A stretch of DNA of 32,209 bases. Origin: Syntrophomonas sp. Its GTDB lineage: Bacteria > Bacillota > Syntrophomonadia > Syntrophomonadales > Syntrophomonadaceae. The position numbers and the translations under genes were made by a program. This document shows positions 8,456-15,349 of the stretch, one piece after another. The stretch covers positions 1 through 32,209 of the forward strand of contig NZ_JAQVZX010000021.1 in NCBI RefSeq assembly GCF_028707975.1, in the 5' to 3' direction. The first letter of the stretch is position 1. Each line of letters begins with the position of its first letter. The notes beneath the pieces are model-generated. The model had not been told where the DNA came from. It was given only the letters and a program-made list of their open reading frames with translations, and searched no databases.

Positions 8456-8483
8456 TTGCATTGCCGGGTGATTACTCTACAAT
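8456..8483 (+). promoter_or_regulatory. Probable purC promoter
   Basis: TTGCAT (8456-8461), 16 bases, TACAAT (8478-8483), about 55 bases before the purC start. The -35 lies inside an imperfect stem formed by CCCGGCAA/TTGCCGGG (about 8421-8468). No purine riboswitch core was seen. Confidence 0.4.
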
Positions 8484-8537
8484 AGAGATGGAGATACTTG
8501 AAACAGCAAGATATTGAATAGGGGGTCAGTAGATAAA

Positions 8538-9215
8538 ATGAAGTTGCTATATGATGGTAAAACCAAGGCGGTTTACGAACTGGATCAGGACAAGTGTGTA
8601 CTGGAGTTTAAAGATGATGTCACCGGAGAAGAAGGACGCATTGACCCGGGTTCAAACTATGTACTGGGTAAGCTGGAGGGTAAAGGGAAATCCTCTCTCA
8701 AGATGTCGCAGCATTTCTTTAAGCTTTTGCAGGAGCAAGGCGTTCCTTCCCACTATATCGACTCCGACCTGGCTAAGAACAATATGGTAGTTTGGAAAGC
8801 TCAAACCTTTGGTCAGGGTCTGGAGGTAGTATGCCGCTTTAAAGCCTATGGCAGCTTCCTGCGTCGTTATGCCCGCTATGCCCAGGAGTTTCAACCCCTA
8901 AATGCACTGGTGGAAGTAACCCTGAAAGATGACGAGCGCGGGGACCCCTTGATCAATGATGAAAGCTTGATACAGCTCGGACTGCTTACAGATGGGGAAC
9001 TGGACACCATCAAGGCACTGGCCCGTAAAGTAGCGGTAATTATCAAAAACGACCTGGCCTTAAAGGGCTTGGAACTGGTGGATATAAAATTCGAGTTCGG
9101 CAGGGTAGGGCAGGAGATAGTAGTTATAGATGACATTTCCGGTGACAACATGCGGGTATTTAAGGATGGAATCCAAGTACCTCCCCGGGAGCTCTCTGAC
9201 CTAGCAGCGGAATAA
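8538..9215 (+). CDS. purC: Phosphoribosylaminoimidazole-succinocarboxamide (SAICAR) synthase
   Basis: A 225-aa ATP-dependent ligase joining CAIR and aspartate, a step of purine synthesis. Family landmarks: LLYDGKTKAVYE at the N-terminus (nucleotide-binding loop), VVCRFKAYGSFLRRY, LKDDERGDPLIND, and the C-terminal DIKFEFG and DDISGDNMR. The ATG at 8538 matches the family start; an upstream in-frame TTG at 8514 is less likely. The C-terminus is somewhat shorter than the usual 235-240 aa, lacking the final helix. It stands apart from any other pur gene in this window, unlike the usual pur operon. Confidence 0.92.
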   Translation: MKLLYDGKTKAVYELDQDKCVLEFKDDVTGEEGRIDPGSNYVLGKLEGKGKSSLKMSQHFFKLLQEQGVPSHYIDSDLAKNNMVVWKAQTFGQGLEVVCRFKAYGSFLRRYARYAQEFQPLNALVEVTLKDDERGDPLINDESLIQLGLLTDGELDTIKALARKVAVIIKNDLALKGLELVDIKFEFGRVGQEIVVIDDISGDNMRVFKDGIQVPPRELSDLAAE

Positions 9216-9262
9216 GGCGCCGGTCTCAAGATACCGAAGAAAAGAATGTAGTGGAAATAAAT

Positions 9263-9299
9263 CCTCCAGAAGTAAACCAAAAGGAGCCATTTCTGGAGG
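9263..9299. repeat. Inverted repeat downstream of purC
   Basis: CCTCCAGAA (9263-9271) pairs with TTCTGGAGG (9291-9299) around a 19-base loop. There is no T-run, so it is not a standard terminator; it may be a 3'-end stabilising hairpin for the purC message. Confidence 0.4.
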
Positions 9300-9341
9300 C
9301 TAAACAATTTGATGTGGATTAGCAAAAAAGCAGAGTATCCC

Positions 9342-9370
9342 TTGATTTATTCTTTAACTGGAATTATAAT
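9342..9370 (+). promoter_or_regulatory. Promoter of tRNA-Lys
   Basis: TTGATT (9342-9347), a 17-base spacer, TATAAT (9365-9370), 20 bases before the tRNA 5' end. Confidence 0.75.
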
Positions 9371-9390
9371 ATCAACTGTAGCAAATTTCT

Positions 9391-9467
9391 GGGCCATTAG
9401 CTCAACCAGGCAGAGCAGCTGACTCTTAATCAGAAGGTTGCAGGTTCGATTCCTGCATGGCCCACCA
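9391..9467 (+). tRNA. tRNA-Lys (anticodon CTT)
   Basis: A 77-nt tRNA. Acceptor stem GGGCCAT/ATGGCCC, discriminator A and encoded CCA (9465-9467). The anticodon stem CTGA/TCAG encloses the loop CTCTTAA, giving CTT at 9425-9427, which reads AAG. The T-loop is GTTCGATTC. It has its own promoter and terminator. Confidence 0.95.
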
Positions 9468-9480
9468 TAAGAAAGCAAGT

Positions 9481-9510
9481 AACCGCGCGTTTTGCGCGGT
9501 TTTGGTTTTT
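9481..9510 (+). terminator. Intrinsic terminator of tRNA-Lys
   Basis: Perfect 8-bp GC-rich stem AACCGCGC (9481-9488)/GCGCGGTT (9494-9501) with a 5-base loop, followed by TTTGGTTTTT, 13 bases past the tRNA. Confidence 0.9.
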
Positions 9511-9570
9511 CTGTAGATTTTAAGTTTTGGGTATTTGGTGCCATAGTTTTTTGGGGAGGTGCTTGCTGTA

Positions 9571-9660
9571 TCAAACTTGGCAATTTACTACTGCTTCAAC
9601 AAGATTTTTACCGCAACCGTGAAAGCCGAAAACTAATGTATGTGACTTCGAATACATCAT
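9571..9660 (-). pseudogene. Truncated N-terminus of a toxin-like 'GFHGC' protein
   Basis: A 29-codon frame starts ATGATG at 9660, preceded by AAGGAAA about 10 bases upstream. It reads MMYSKSHTLVFGFHGCGKN and then VVNCQV before a TGA. The LVxGFHGC opening resembles the N-terminus of roughly 200-aa uncharacterised proteins that usually follow a small partner gene; this is from memory of such proteins, not a search. Here the frame is lost after 29 codons and only a weak continuation (SKHLPKK) follows, so the gene is broken. It lies 20 bases after the stop of the partner-like relic at 9681-9809. Confidence 0.4.
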
Positions 9661-9680
9661 ATTATTCAGTTTCCTTACTA

Positions 9681-9809
9681 TTATTTAATATCAAAAGCTC
9701 CAATACGTATCAAAAAGGCTTTAGCGGCTTCAGGAGATTTGGTTACATCTCTTTTATAAGCATTCATAGCCTTTAATTCTTCATTACGAATCTCTCCTCG
9801 TAAAAAAGG
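9681..9809 (-). pseudogene. C-terminal remnant of a small partner (antitoxin-like) protein
   Basis: On the minus strand a 42-codon frame between stops ends in AYKRDVTKSPEAAKAFLIRI followed by GAFDIK. The composition is clearly protein-like (helical, charged), unlike random reading. It resembles the C-terminal part of short proteins encoded just before GFHGC-type genes. The only in-frame ATG (9767) has no ribosome binding site and would leave 28 residues, so the gene has probably lost its start. The function as an antitoxin is inference from the pairing alone. Confidence 0.4.
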
Positions 9810-9953
9810 TCACCTTATAAATAATATACTATAGTTGAATAAATGTAGTCCCATACATATTCCTAAGCCGCCACCGCCATCATCCGATAATAGAGGATTA
9901 TGTAGCCCTCCGGGCAATGTTATACTTTTGGGGAATCTCCAAGATTTTCTCAT
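9810..9953 (-). other. Weak 47-codon reading frame with a glycine run
   Basis: An ATG at 9953 opens 47 codons ending at a TGA that is in the same frame as the relic at 9681-9809. It reads MRKSWRFPKSITLPGG, then LLSDDGGGGLGICMG. It could be the upstream part of the same decayed gene interrupted by the TGA, a small peptide, or chance. GGGA lies about 10 bases before the ATG. On the opposite strand, 9970-10110 shows another short protein-like frame ending NYIGLLCIK. I assign no function. Confidence 0.2.
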
Positions 9954-10164
9954 GTGAAATGATCCCGTTTTTTTGGCGATAAGCATTATAGGTGTCTAAT
10001 AAAGATTTGCTTAAAGCTTAAGGAGATTGAAGAGCTCGGTAAAAATGATAATCTTACTGCTATTACTACCCAAGTAGTGAATTATATTGGTCTTTTATGC
10101 ATAAAATAGAAGCGGGAAACATATTGTGATAAGATAAACATAAAAAGCTTAGGGAGGAAGTGTT

Positions 10165-10473
10165 TTGAGTATGATGAAAAAAGCCTTATATTTTGGATTG
10201 GGAGCCTTGAGTATTACCCGGGACCATGCAGAGAAATTCTTTGCTGAAATGGTGGAAAAAGGTGAGATTAGCCGGGATGAGGCCAAAAATTTTGTGGATG
10301 AAGCTATAAAAAGAGGGGAAGAAGAGAAGGGCGAATTGCGCAAGACTATTCGACAGGAATTTGAAGAAATGAAAAGTACTTTTCCCTATGTAAGCAAATC
10401 TGATTTTGAGGCCTTGGAGAAGAGGATTCGTGACCTGGAAGAAAAAACAGGTAATGGAATTCAAGGGGAATAG
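10165..10473 (+). CDS. Phasin-like protein (polyhydroxyalkanoate granule/regulator type)
   Basis: A 102-aa, highly charged, mostly helical protein: MKKALYFGLGALSITRDHAE, then FAEMVEKGEISRDEAKNFVD, and a C-terminal coiled coil ending in EALEKRIRDLEEKTG. This arrangement (a short hydrophobic N-terminal segment, then amphipathic helices) fits the phasin-like proteins annotated as polyhydroxyalkanoate synthesis regulators, which coat or control storage granules. A TTG start at 10165 is chosen because GGGAGG lies seven bases upstream; the ATG two codons later is 13 bases away. The next gene, 132 bp on, is a UbiB-family protein, a pairing that recurs in other bacteria as far as I recall. Confidence 0.7.
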   Translation: MSMMKKALYFGLGALSITRDHAEKFFAEMVEKGEISRDEAKNFVDEAIKRGEEEKGELRKTIRQEFEEMKSTFPYVSKSDFEALEKRIRDLEEKTGNGIQGE

Positions 10474-10492
10474 AGGGCCGTTTGAAACAAAC

Positions 10493-10535
10493 AAGGAGTG
10501 GTTTTCTTAGCATTTTTAACTTGGCCCCACTCCTT
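10493..10535 (+). repeat. Inverted repeat between phasin-like gene and ubiB-like gene
   Basis: AAGGAGTGG (10493-10501) pairs perfectly with CCACTCCTT (10527-10535) across a 25-base loop. There is no T-run after it. It could be a processing or stability hairpin within a two-gene transcript. Confidence 0.4.
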
Positions 10536-10605
10536 ATGAAACTATGCATTTTCAGGATGGGGGGAGTTAGGAAACCTGTTATAAACTATTCTGGGAGGAG
10601 CTTTG

Positions 10606-12276
10606 GTGAATTTTAGGACAGGTATTGGGTATCTGCAACATTTGCCCCGTTATAGAGAAATAGTCAATGTCTTGATCAAACATGGTTTTGGTTTTTTGTT
10701 TGATCGCTTTGATTGGCCAGCATGGTTACATTTAAAGAAAAGCTCAGAGCTTGGCCGTGAGCTGCGCTCGCCCAGTGCAGCGCAAAGGTTGCGTTTAGCA
10801 CTGGAAGACTTGGGTCCTACCTTTGTCAAACTGGGACAGCTATTAAGTACCAGGCCTGATCTCTTGCCTCCCGAATATATAAAGGAACTGGAGAAACTCC
10901 AGAACGAGGTTCCCCCCTTTTCCTTTGAAGAATTTTATCATCTTTGCCAGGAAGTAGGTATAGACCTGGAGACAGACTTTACCTGGTTCAATCCGGAACC
11001 GCTGGCGGCAGCCTCTATTGCTCAGGTTCATGAGGCTCTTTTACCTTCAGGGCAAAAATTGGTCTTGAAAATCAAACGGCCAGGCATTGACAAGACTATT
11101 GAAGAAGACCTGGATATACTGCGCGAACTTTGCAAAGGGTTGGAAAAGCGCAACTATTGGGCTCGCATTTATAGACTGAACGAGATAATGGAGGAACTGG
11201 GGCAAGCTATACACAATGAGTTGGATTTCCGGGTTGAAGCGAGAAATGCGGAACTATTCTATCAGACTTTTAAAAATGATAAAAATGTCATTATCCCTCA
11301 GGTCATATGGGACTATTCTTCAGAAAAAATATTGGCTCTGGAATATGTTCCCGGAATTAAAATATCTGATTATATTAGCCTGAAGCAGTCCGGGTTGGAT
11401 ACGGTTGCTATTGCTCGCAACCTGGTTGATGCCCTGTTCAAGCAGATATTTGAACAGGGTTTATTGCATGCTGATCCCCACCCGGGGAATTTGGCCATAG
11501 CCAGCGGCGAAAGGATAATATTTTACGATTTTGGCCAGGTGGGGATTATTGATGAAAGGATGCAGGGTAAATGCATCAAACTCTTGATCGGCATGATGAG
11601 ATATGATGTGGAGGGGGTCAGCCGAGCATTGCTGGCCATTGGGATTGGCGGGCAGTATGTTGATTTTGAGGAATTCAGGCGGGATGTATCCCGCCTGCAG
11701 CAGAAGTACTATGGCTTGCCTCTCTCCCAAATAAAGGTGGGGGAGGCTCTATCCGAATTGATTGAACTATCTGTACGGTACCAACTGCGGTTGCCGCCGG
11801 AGCTCTCCTTGATGGTTAAAATGCTAATGACAGTGGAAAGCCTGGTGGCCCAGCTTGATCCCCAAATCAGCATTGTTAATATTGCTGAGCCTTATGGGAA
11901 AAAATTGCTCTTACGAAAATTTACCCCGGAAAATTTATGGAAGGAAACACAAAGCTCTTTCCTCGAATACCTGGAACTGATCCGTTCTTTTCCCTCCGAT
12001 ATTGCTAAGATCCTTAAAATGTTGGAATCCGGGCAGCTGAGCCTTATGATGGAATATCCTGAGCTCAGACGGGCGGTGGTTAAAGTCGATGTAATGTCCA
12101 ATCGGATTTCACTCTCTATAATCCTGGCCAGTATTGTAGTCGGAACTTCATTGGTGGCAGGAATGGAGCGAAGTAGTCTTTTAAACCATATTCCTATTGT
12201 TGAAATCGGATTTGCCCTGGCTATTATTCTTGGACTTTTCATGGTTTATTCCATTTTAAAAAGTGGACGCTATTGA
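10606..12276 (+). CDS. UbiB/AarF (ABC1) family atypical kinase-like membrane protein
   Basis: A 556-aa member of the UbiB/ABC1/ADCK family. Visible motifs: the KxGQ signature FVKLGQLLSTRPDLLP near residue 75, the ATP-site Lys155 in LVLKIKRPG, ELDFRVEARNAE, HADPHPGN (His288, Asp290) and DFGQ (Asp308). Two predicted membrane helices close the C-terminus (about 500-555). Relatives support ubiquinone synthesis, but this organism type probably has menaquinone at most, so the role here is open (lipid or quinone handling are options). GGGAGG lies 7 bases before the GTG at 10606; the adjoining TTG at 10603 would be too close. Confidence 0.88.
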   Translation: MNFRTGIGYLQHLPRYREIVNVLIKHGFGFLFDRFDWPAWLHLKKSSELGRELRSPSAAQRLRLALEDLGPTFVKLGQLLSTRPDLLPPEYIKELEKLQNEVPPFSFEEFYHLCQEVGIDLETDFTWFNPEPLAAASIAQVHEALLPSGQKLVLKIKRPGIDKTIEEDLDILRELCKGLEKRNYWARIYRLNEIMEELGQAIHNELDFRVEARNAELFYQTFKNDKNVIIPQVIWDYSSEKILALEYVPGIKISDYISLKQSGLDTVAIARNLVDALFKQIFEQGLLHADPHPGNLAIASGERIIFYDFGQVGIIDERMQGKCIKLLIGMMRYDVEGVSRALLAIGIGGQYVDFEEFRRDVSRLQQKYYGLPLSQIKVGEALSELIELSVRYQLRLPPELSLMVKMLMTVESLVAQLDPQISIVNIAEPYGKKLLLRKFTPENLWKETQSSFLEYLELIRSFPSDIAKILKMLESGQLSLMMEYPELRRAVVKVDVMSNRISLSIILASIVVGTSLVAGMERSSLLNHIPIVEIGFALAIILGLFMVYSILKSGRY

Positions 12277-12291
12277 ATGCAAAGCCGCCTC

Positions 12292-12357
12292 TTTTAAGCA
12301 TCGGAAGAAACCGCAGAGCAGCTTCAACACAACACCGCAACGAGGCGGGGGATTATA
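12292..12357 (+). repeat. Structured repeat family, copy C (truncated)
   Basis: Matches the 5' part of copy B (15350-15489): TTTAAGCATCGGAAGAAAC, then a weakened hairpin GAAACCGC/GCAGCTTC, CAACAC, CCGCAACGAGG and GGATTA, after which similarity is lost at about 12357. It lies 15 bases after the ubiB-like stop. Bases 12358-12552 hold no gene that I can support. Confidence 0.6.
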
Positions 12358-12552
12358 CGTGAAAATGCATTTAACAGTTTAAACAGATGAGTTCATTTTT
12401 TTTAATAGGCCGTCCAGTATAACCTGATATTTTATCAAGATTCGTACATTCATCTCCCCATTGAAATAGGGAGGATTCCCGGCGGGTATCCTAAAAGAAT
12501 TTTTTTACACCTTGACTAATAGCCCGCGAAAGTGATAGCATATTCTATAAAT

Positions 12553-12682
12553 TTATAACGAGGTGAAATATGTCCCCCGCTAAACGGTCGCCTATTGGCA
12601 AAACAGGCGGTGGGTTCTAATCTCTTGCCTTGTTGCAGCGGTGTGTGTAAACTGCTTAAGCAGTTTACACCGATGCTTAAAA
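12553..12682 (-). repeat. Structured repeat family, copy A
   Basis: Read on the minus strand it aligns along its whole length with copy B: TTTTAAGCATCGG, a hairpin, ACACACCGCTGCAAC, GATTAGAACCC, CCGCCTGTTTTG, then GGACATATTTC and CCTCGTTATAA. The hairpin is a perfect 26-bp palindrome at 12645-12670 (arm GTGTAAACTGCTT). It ends about 10 bases before the T-box leader, on the opposite strand. Short ORFs across it are not credible. Confidence 0.7.
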
Positions 12683-12690
12683 CAAAAGCG

Positions 12691-12917
12691 ATGATCAGAA
12701 GAGTAATTGCCTTGGCTGATGGCAGAGAGCCGGGGTCTGGTGAAAACCCGGCAGCAGTTGGGCAACGAAAGCCACCTGAGAGTTCCGGTGAAATATCACG
12801 ATAATGATAGCAAGCCGGACGGAATCCATCCGTTATTTGGAATAGAGCCGGGCCTTGGCCAATCAGGGTGGTACCGCGGGAGCAAACTCTCGTCCCTTAC
12901 AGGATGAGGGTTTTTTT
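12691..12917 (+). promoter_or_regulatory. T-box riboswitch leader, specifier GCC (alanine)
   Basis: A standard T-box leader. Stem I begins with GAAGAGTAATTGCC, whose TTGCC pairs with GGCAA at 12761-12765. The specifier-loop sequence CAACGAAA is followed by GCC (12771-12773) and A, the position occupied by GGC in the glycine glyQS leader, so the cognate is tRNA-Ala(GGC). AGAGAGCCGG, the T-box core GGGTGGTACCGCGGG (12866-12880, with TGGT pairing to the ACCA end of uncharged tRNA) and the competing terminator complete it. Uncharged tRNA-Ala would favour the antiterminator and expression of the downstream regulator and aminotransferase. Confidence 0.9.
12887..12917 (+). terminator. T-box attenuator terminator
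   Basis: CTCTCGTCC (12887-12895) pairs with GGATGAGGG (12902-12910), 9 bp including two G-U pairs, followed by seven Ts. The 5' arm overlaps the antiterminator, as expected. Confidence 0.85.
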
Positions 12918-12966
12918 ATTTATTATTAGGTTTTTGCATCGGATAAATAAAGGAGGAGGAAAGTAG

Positions 12967-13455
12967 ATGGAACTGGAAAAAAGGATTTTGCATTTGCTGG
13001 AAAATAATGCGCGTTTAAGCTGCAAAGCCATAGCCACCATGCTGGATGAAGATGAAACGAAAATAAAGAGTATTATCGAACAAATGGAAAAACAGAAGAT
13101 AATACTGGGCTACAACACCATTATTAACTGGGAATTGCTGGGTAATGATGGGGTTACTGCCATGATTGATGTTAAAGTAACTCCGGAAAGAGAAGTGGGC
13201 TTCAATAGTGTGGCGGAAAAAATTTACCGCTATCCGGAAGTTCGCTGTGTTTATCTCATGAGTGGTACCTATGACCTCTCCGTGGTAGTAAATGGGGAAA
13301 GCATGAAGGATATTGCCTGGTTTGTCTCCCATAAGCTTTCCACCCTGGATCATGTGCAAAGCACCGTAACCCACTTTATTCTCAAGCGTTATAAGCAGGA
13401 AAACTTTATTTTTGAGGAACCGGAAGAAGACAAAAGATTGGTGGTGAGCCCGTGA
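12967..13455 (+). CDS. Lrp/AsnC family transcriptional regulator
   Basis: A 162-aa regulator: an N-terminal winged helix-turn-helix (residues 5-55, LLENNARLSCKAIATML then VKSI-like recognition helix) and a C-terminal RAM/AsnC ligand-binding domain (about 65-150, GVTAMIDVKVTPERE, then YPEVRCVYLMSGTYDLSVVV). Family members form octamers and sense amino acids. GGAGGAGG precedes the ATG. Its stop overlaps the aminotransferase start by 4 bases (GTGA), so the two are co-translated and both lie under the alanine-type T-box. The regulator may therefore sense alanine or a related amino acid; that is inference. Confidence 0.9.
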   Translation: MELEKRILHLLENNARLSCKAIATMLDEDETKIKSIIEQMEKQKIILGYNTIINWELLGNDGVTAMIDVKVTPEREVGFNSVAEKIYRYPEVRCVYLMSGTYDLSVVVNGESMKDIAWFVSHKLSTLDHVQSTVTHFILKRYKQENFIFEEPEEDKRLVVSP

Positions 13456-14645
13456 ACAGCATGAAACATCATATTGCCAATTCGGTAAAATCCATACCCC
13501 CATCGGGGATTAGAAAGTTTTTTGATCTGGTTACCCAGATGGATGGGGTGATTTCCCTGGGGGTAGGAGAACCGGATTTCGTTACCCCCTGGCATATTCG
13601 CGAGGCTGGTTGTTATTCCCTGGAAAGGGGCTATACCATGTATACTTCCAACCAGGGCCTGTTGGAATTGCGGGAAGAAATAGCCGCCTACGAGAAGCGG
13701 CGGATAGGGATAGGGTATTCACCGGAAAAAGAGGTGCTGGTCACTGTCGGTGTTAGTGAAGCAGTAGATCTGGCTATGCGGGCTTTGCTGGAACCTGGTG
13801 ATGAAGTTTTGGTACCGGAGCCTTCTTTTGTATCCTATGCGCCAGGAGCCACCCTGGCTTATGGCACTGCTGTCCCGGTTCCGACTTATGATATAGACCA
13901 GTACCGTTTGCGTCCGGATATTCTTTCCCGTTATATTACCCCCAGGAGCAAAATCCTGGTCCTGGCCTACCCTAACAATCCTACTGGTGGGGTGATGTAT
14001 GAAGAGGACTTGGAGGCTTTGCGGGATATCATAATTGAAAACGACTTGCTGGTGATATCTGATGAAATATACTCTGAGCTAAGCTATTATGGACGACATG
14101 TTTCTATTGCCAGTCTACCCGGCATGAAAGACCGTACTATAATGATGAATGGTTTTTCCAAAGCCTTTGCTATGACCGGCTGGAGAATAGGTTACGCCTG
14201 CGGTCATCAAGATATAATCGGAGCCATGACCAAAATCCATCAATATACTATTATGTGTGCTTCGATTATGGGACAAAAAGCGGCCATCGAAGCCCTTCGT
14301 CATGGGGAAACAGAAATGAGAAAAATGGTGGATAACTACAATTACCGCCGCAAGCTAATCCTATCCGGATTGCAGGAAATAGGATTGGACTGCTTCGAAC
14401 CTCGGGGGGCCTTTTATTGTTTCCCTTCCATCAAAACAAGCGGGATGAGCAGTGAAGATTTCTGTGAAAAGCTGCTCTGGGAGGAAAAGGTGGCGGTAGT
14501 ACCCGGTAATGCCTTTGGTGCCAGTGGGGACGGGCATATCAGATGTTGTTATGCCGCCAGCATTTCTAATATTGAAGAAGCCCTGGAGAGGATGGATAGA
14601 TTTCTTCGGCGACATAAAGAAATAAGAATCAGCAAAATTGTGTAA
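13452..14645 (+). CDS. Class I/II PLP-dependent aminotransferase (alanine or aromatic/aspartate type)
   Basis: A 397-aa fold-type I aminotransferase. Markers: ISLGVGEPDFVTP, NPTGGVMYEEDL, the DEIYSEL aspartate loop, the PLP lysine Lys237 in NGFSKAFAMTGWRIGY, and the C-terminal HIRCCYA substrate-carboxylate arginine. The subgroup is the AspC/AlaT/YugH-like family, in which substrate cannot be read from motifs. The GCC specifier of the leader points to alanine metabolism, so an alanine-glutamate aminotransferase is the best guess. The GTG start overlaps the regulator stop; an ATG three codons later is the alternative. Confidence 0.85.
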   Translation: MNSMKHHIANSVKSIPPSGIRKFFDLVTQMDGVISLGVGEPDFVTPWHIREAGCYSLERGYTMYTSNQGLLELREEIAAYEKRRIGIGYSPEKEVLVTVGVSEAVDLAMRALLEPGDEVLVPEPSFVSYAPGATLAYGTAVPVPTYDIDQYRLRPDILSRYITPRSKILVLAYPNNPTGGVMYEEDLEALRDIIIENDLLVISDEIYSELSYYGRHVSIASLPGMKDRTIMMNGFSKAFAMTGWRIGYACGHQDIIGAMTKIHQYTIMCASIMGQKAAIEALRHGETEMRKMVDNYNYRRKLILSGLQEIGLDCFEPRGAFYCFPSIKTSGMSSEDFCEKLLWEEKVAVVPGNAFGASGDGHIRCCYAASISNIEEALERMDRFLRRHKEIRISKIV

Positions 14646-14730
14646 GGAAATAGGGTATTATATCGAAGTGACTTGGATTTGACCAGAATTATACGATAAA
14701 TAACTAAAGGAATTAAATTAGTATTAATTG

Positions 14731-14768
14731 AAACCTCTTTTAATGAACAAATTGAAGGAGGTTTTTTC
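14731..14768 (+). promoter_or_regulatory. Terminator-like hairpin that contains the ribosome binding site
   Basis: AAACCTCTTTTAA (14731-14743) pairs along 13 positions (two G-U) with TTGAAGGAGGTTT (14752-14764) around an 8-base loop, and a T-run follows. The 3' arm contains the GGAGG used by the GTG start at 14769. Folded, it would both terminate transcription and hide the ribosome binding site. Confidence 0.7.
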
Positions 14769-15245
14769 GTGATCGGTGATATTACTGTTAACGAGGTTGA
14801 ACTTCTGAACGCCTACCAGATACTGGGACCATCAGGGCAAAAAGGCCTGAAAGACTATCTCCGCTACTTGCTCTATAAACAATACAAACGGGAAGCCATG
14901 GCAGCAGTGTTCCATAACAACCTTTTACACAATTTGTTTCACAGCCTTTTACATCTGGTGGAAAGGGATGATTTTGACCTGAGGCAAATTGAAAAACGGG
15001 TCAGGCAGATTAAGGAACTGTATTATGGCATATTTGAGCAGGTTCATAACCGTTTTGCCGAAGTTATCGATGATTTAGATAGTTGTGAAGTAGTAAAGGA
15101 ATTTGCCCACAGTAGTTTTGACAATATTGAGAAGGCTATTAGAAGCGGTAATCTTACCGTGGTTAGATTTGAGATTATCGATTTTCACCAGGGTTTTTGT
15201 CGTTTATCACAAAAAAGGGACGCGCGAAATATAGTTGCGGTATAA
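14769..15245 (+). CDS. Hypothetical helical protein (158 aa)
   Basis: Starts at GTG seven bases after GGAGG: residues MIGDITVNEVELLNAYQILG, then a Tyr/His/Leu-rich helical region (DYLRYLLYKQYKREAMAAVF; FHSLLHLVERDDFDL) and a probable coiled coil (KRVRQIKELYYGIFEQVHNR). No signal peptide, membrane helix or catalytic motif is evident. I do not recognise the family. Translation start and transcript are both likely controlled by the hairpin at 14731-14764. The gene is followed by repeat copy B and a terminator at 15554. Confidence 0.6.
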   Translation: MIGDITVNEVELLNAYQILGPSGQKGLKDYLRYLLYKQYKREAMAAVFHNNLLHNLFHSLLHLVERDDFDLRQIEKRVRQIKELYYGIFEQVHNRFAEVIDDLDSCEVVKEFAHSSFDNIEKAIRSGNLTVVRFEIIDFHQGFCRLSQKRDARNIVAV

Positions 15246-15349
15246 TTAGATTTATCCCAAAATTTCTTTGGATATTCCGGGAAAACTGGCAAATAGGAGA
15301 TTATGATAAAATCATTGAATCCTGGCAGAAGATCGATCAAGCAGGGGTC

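Noticed and set aside
9492-9776. Plus-strand ORF of 94 codons after tRNA-Lys
   Set aside because: It starts inside the tRNA terminator and lies opposite the minus-strand coding remnants, which read more like protein.
12595-12907. Two short plus-strand ORFs (about 69 and 66 codons) over repeat copy A and the T-box
   Set aside because: They run through the conserved RNA structure of the T-box leader and the repeat; no ribosome binding site or protein-like composition.
14646-14730. TTGACC with a possible -10 before the 158-aa gene
   Set aside because: No acceptable -10 at 16-18 bases; too weak to list as a promoter.
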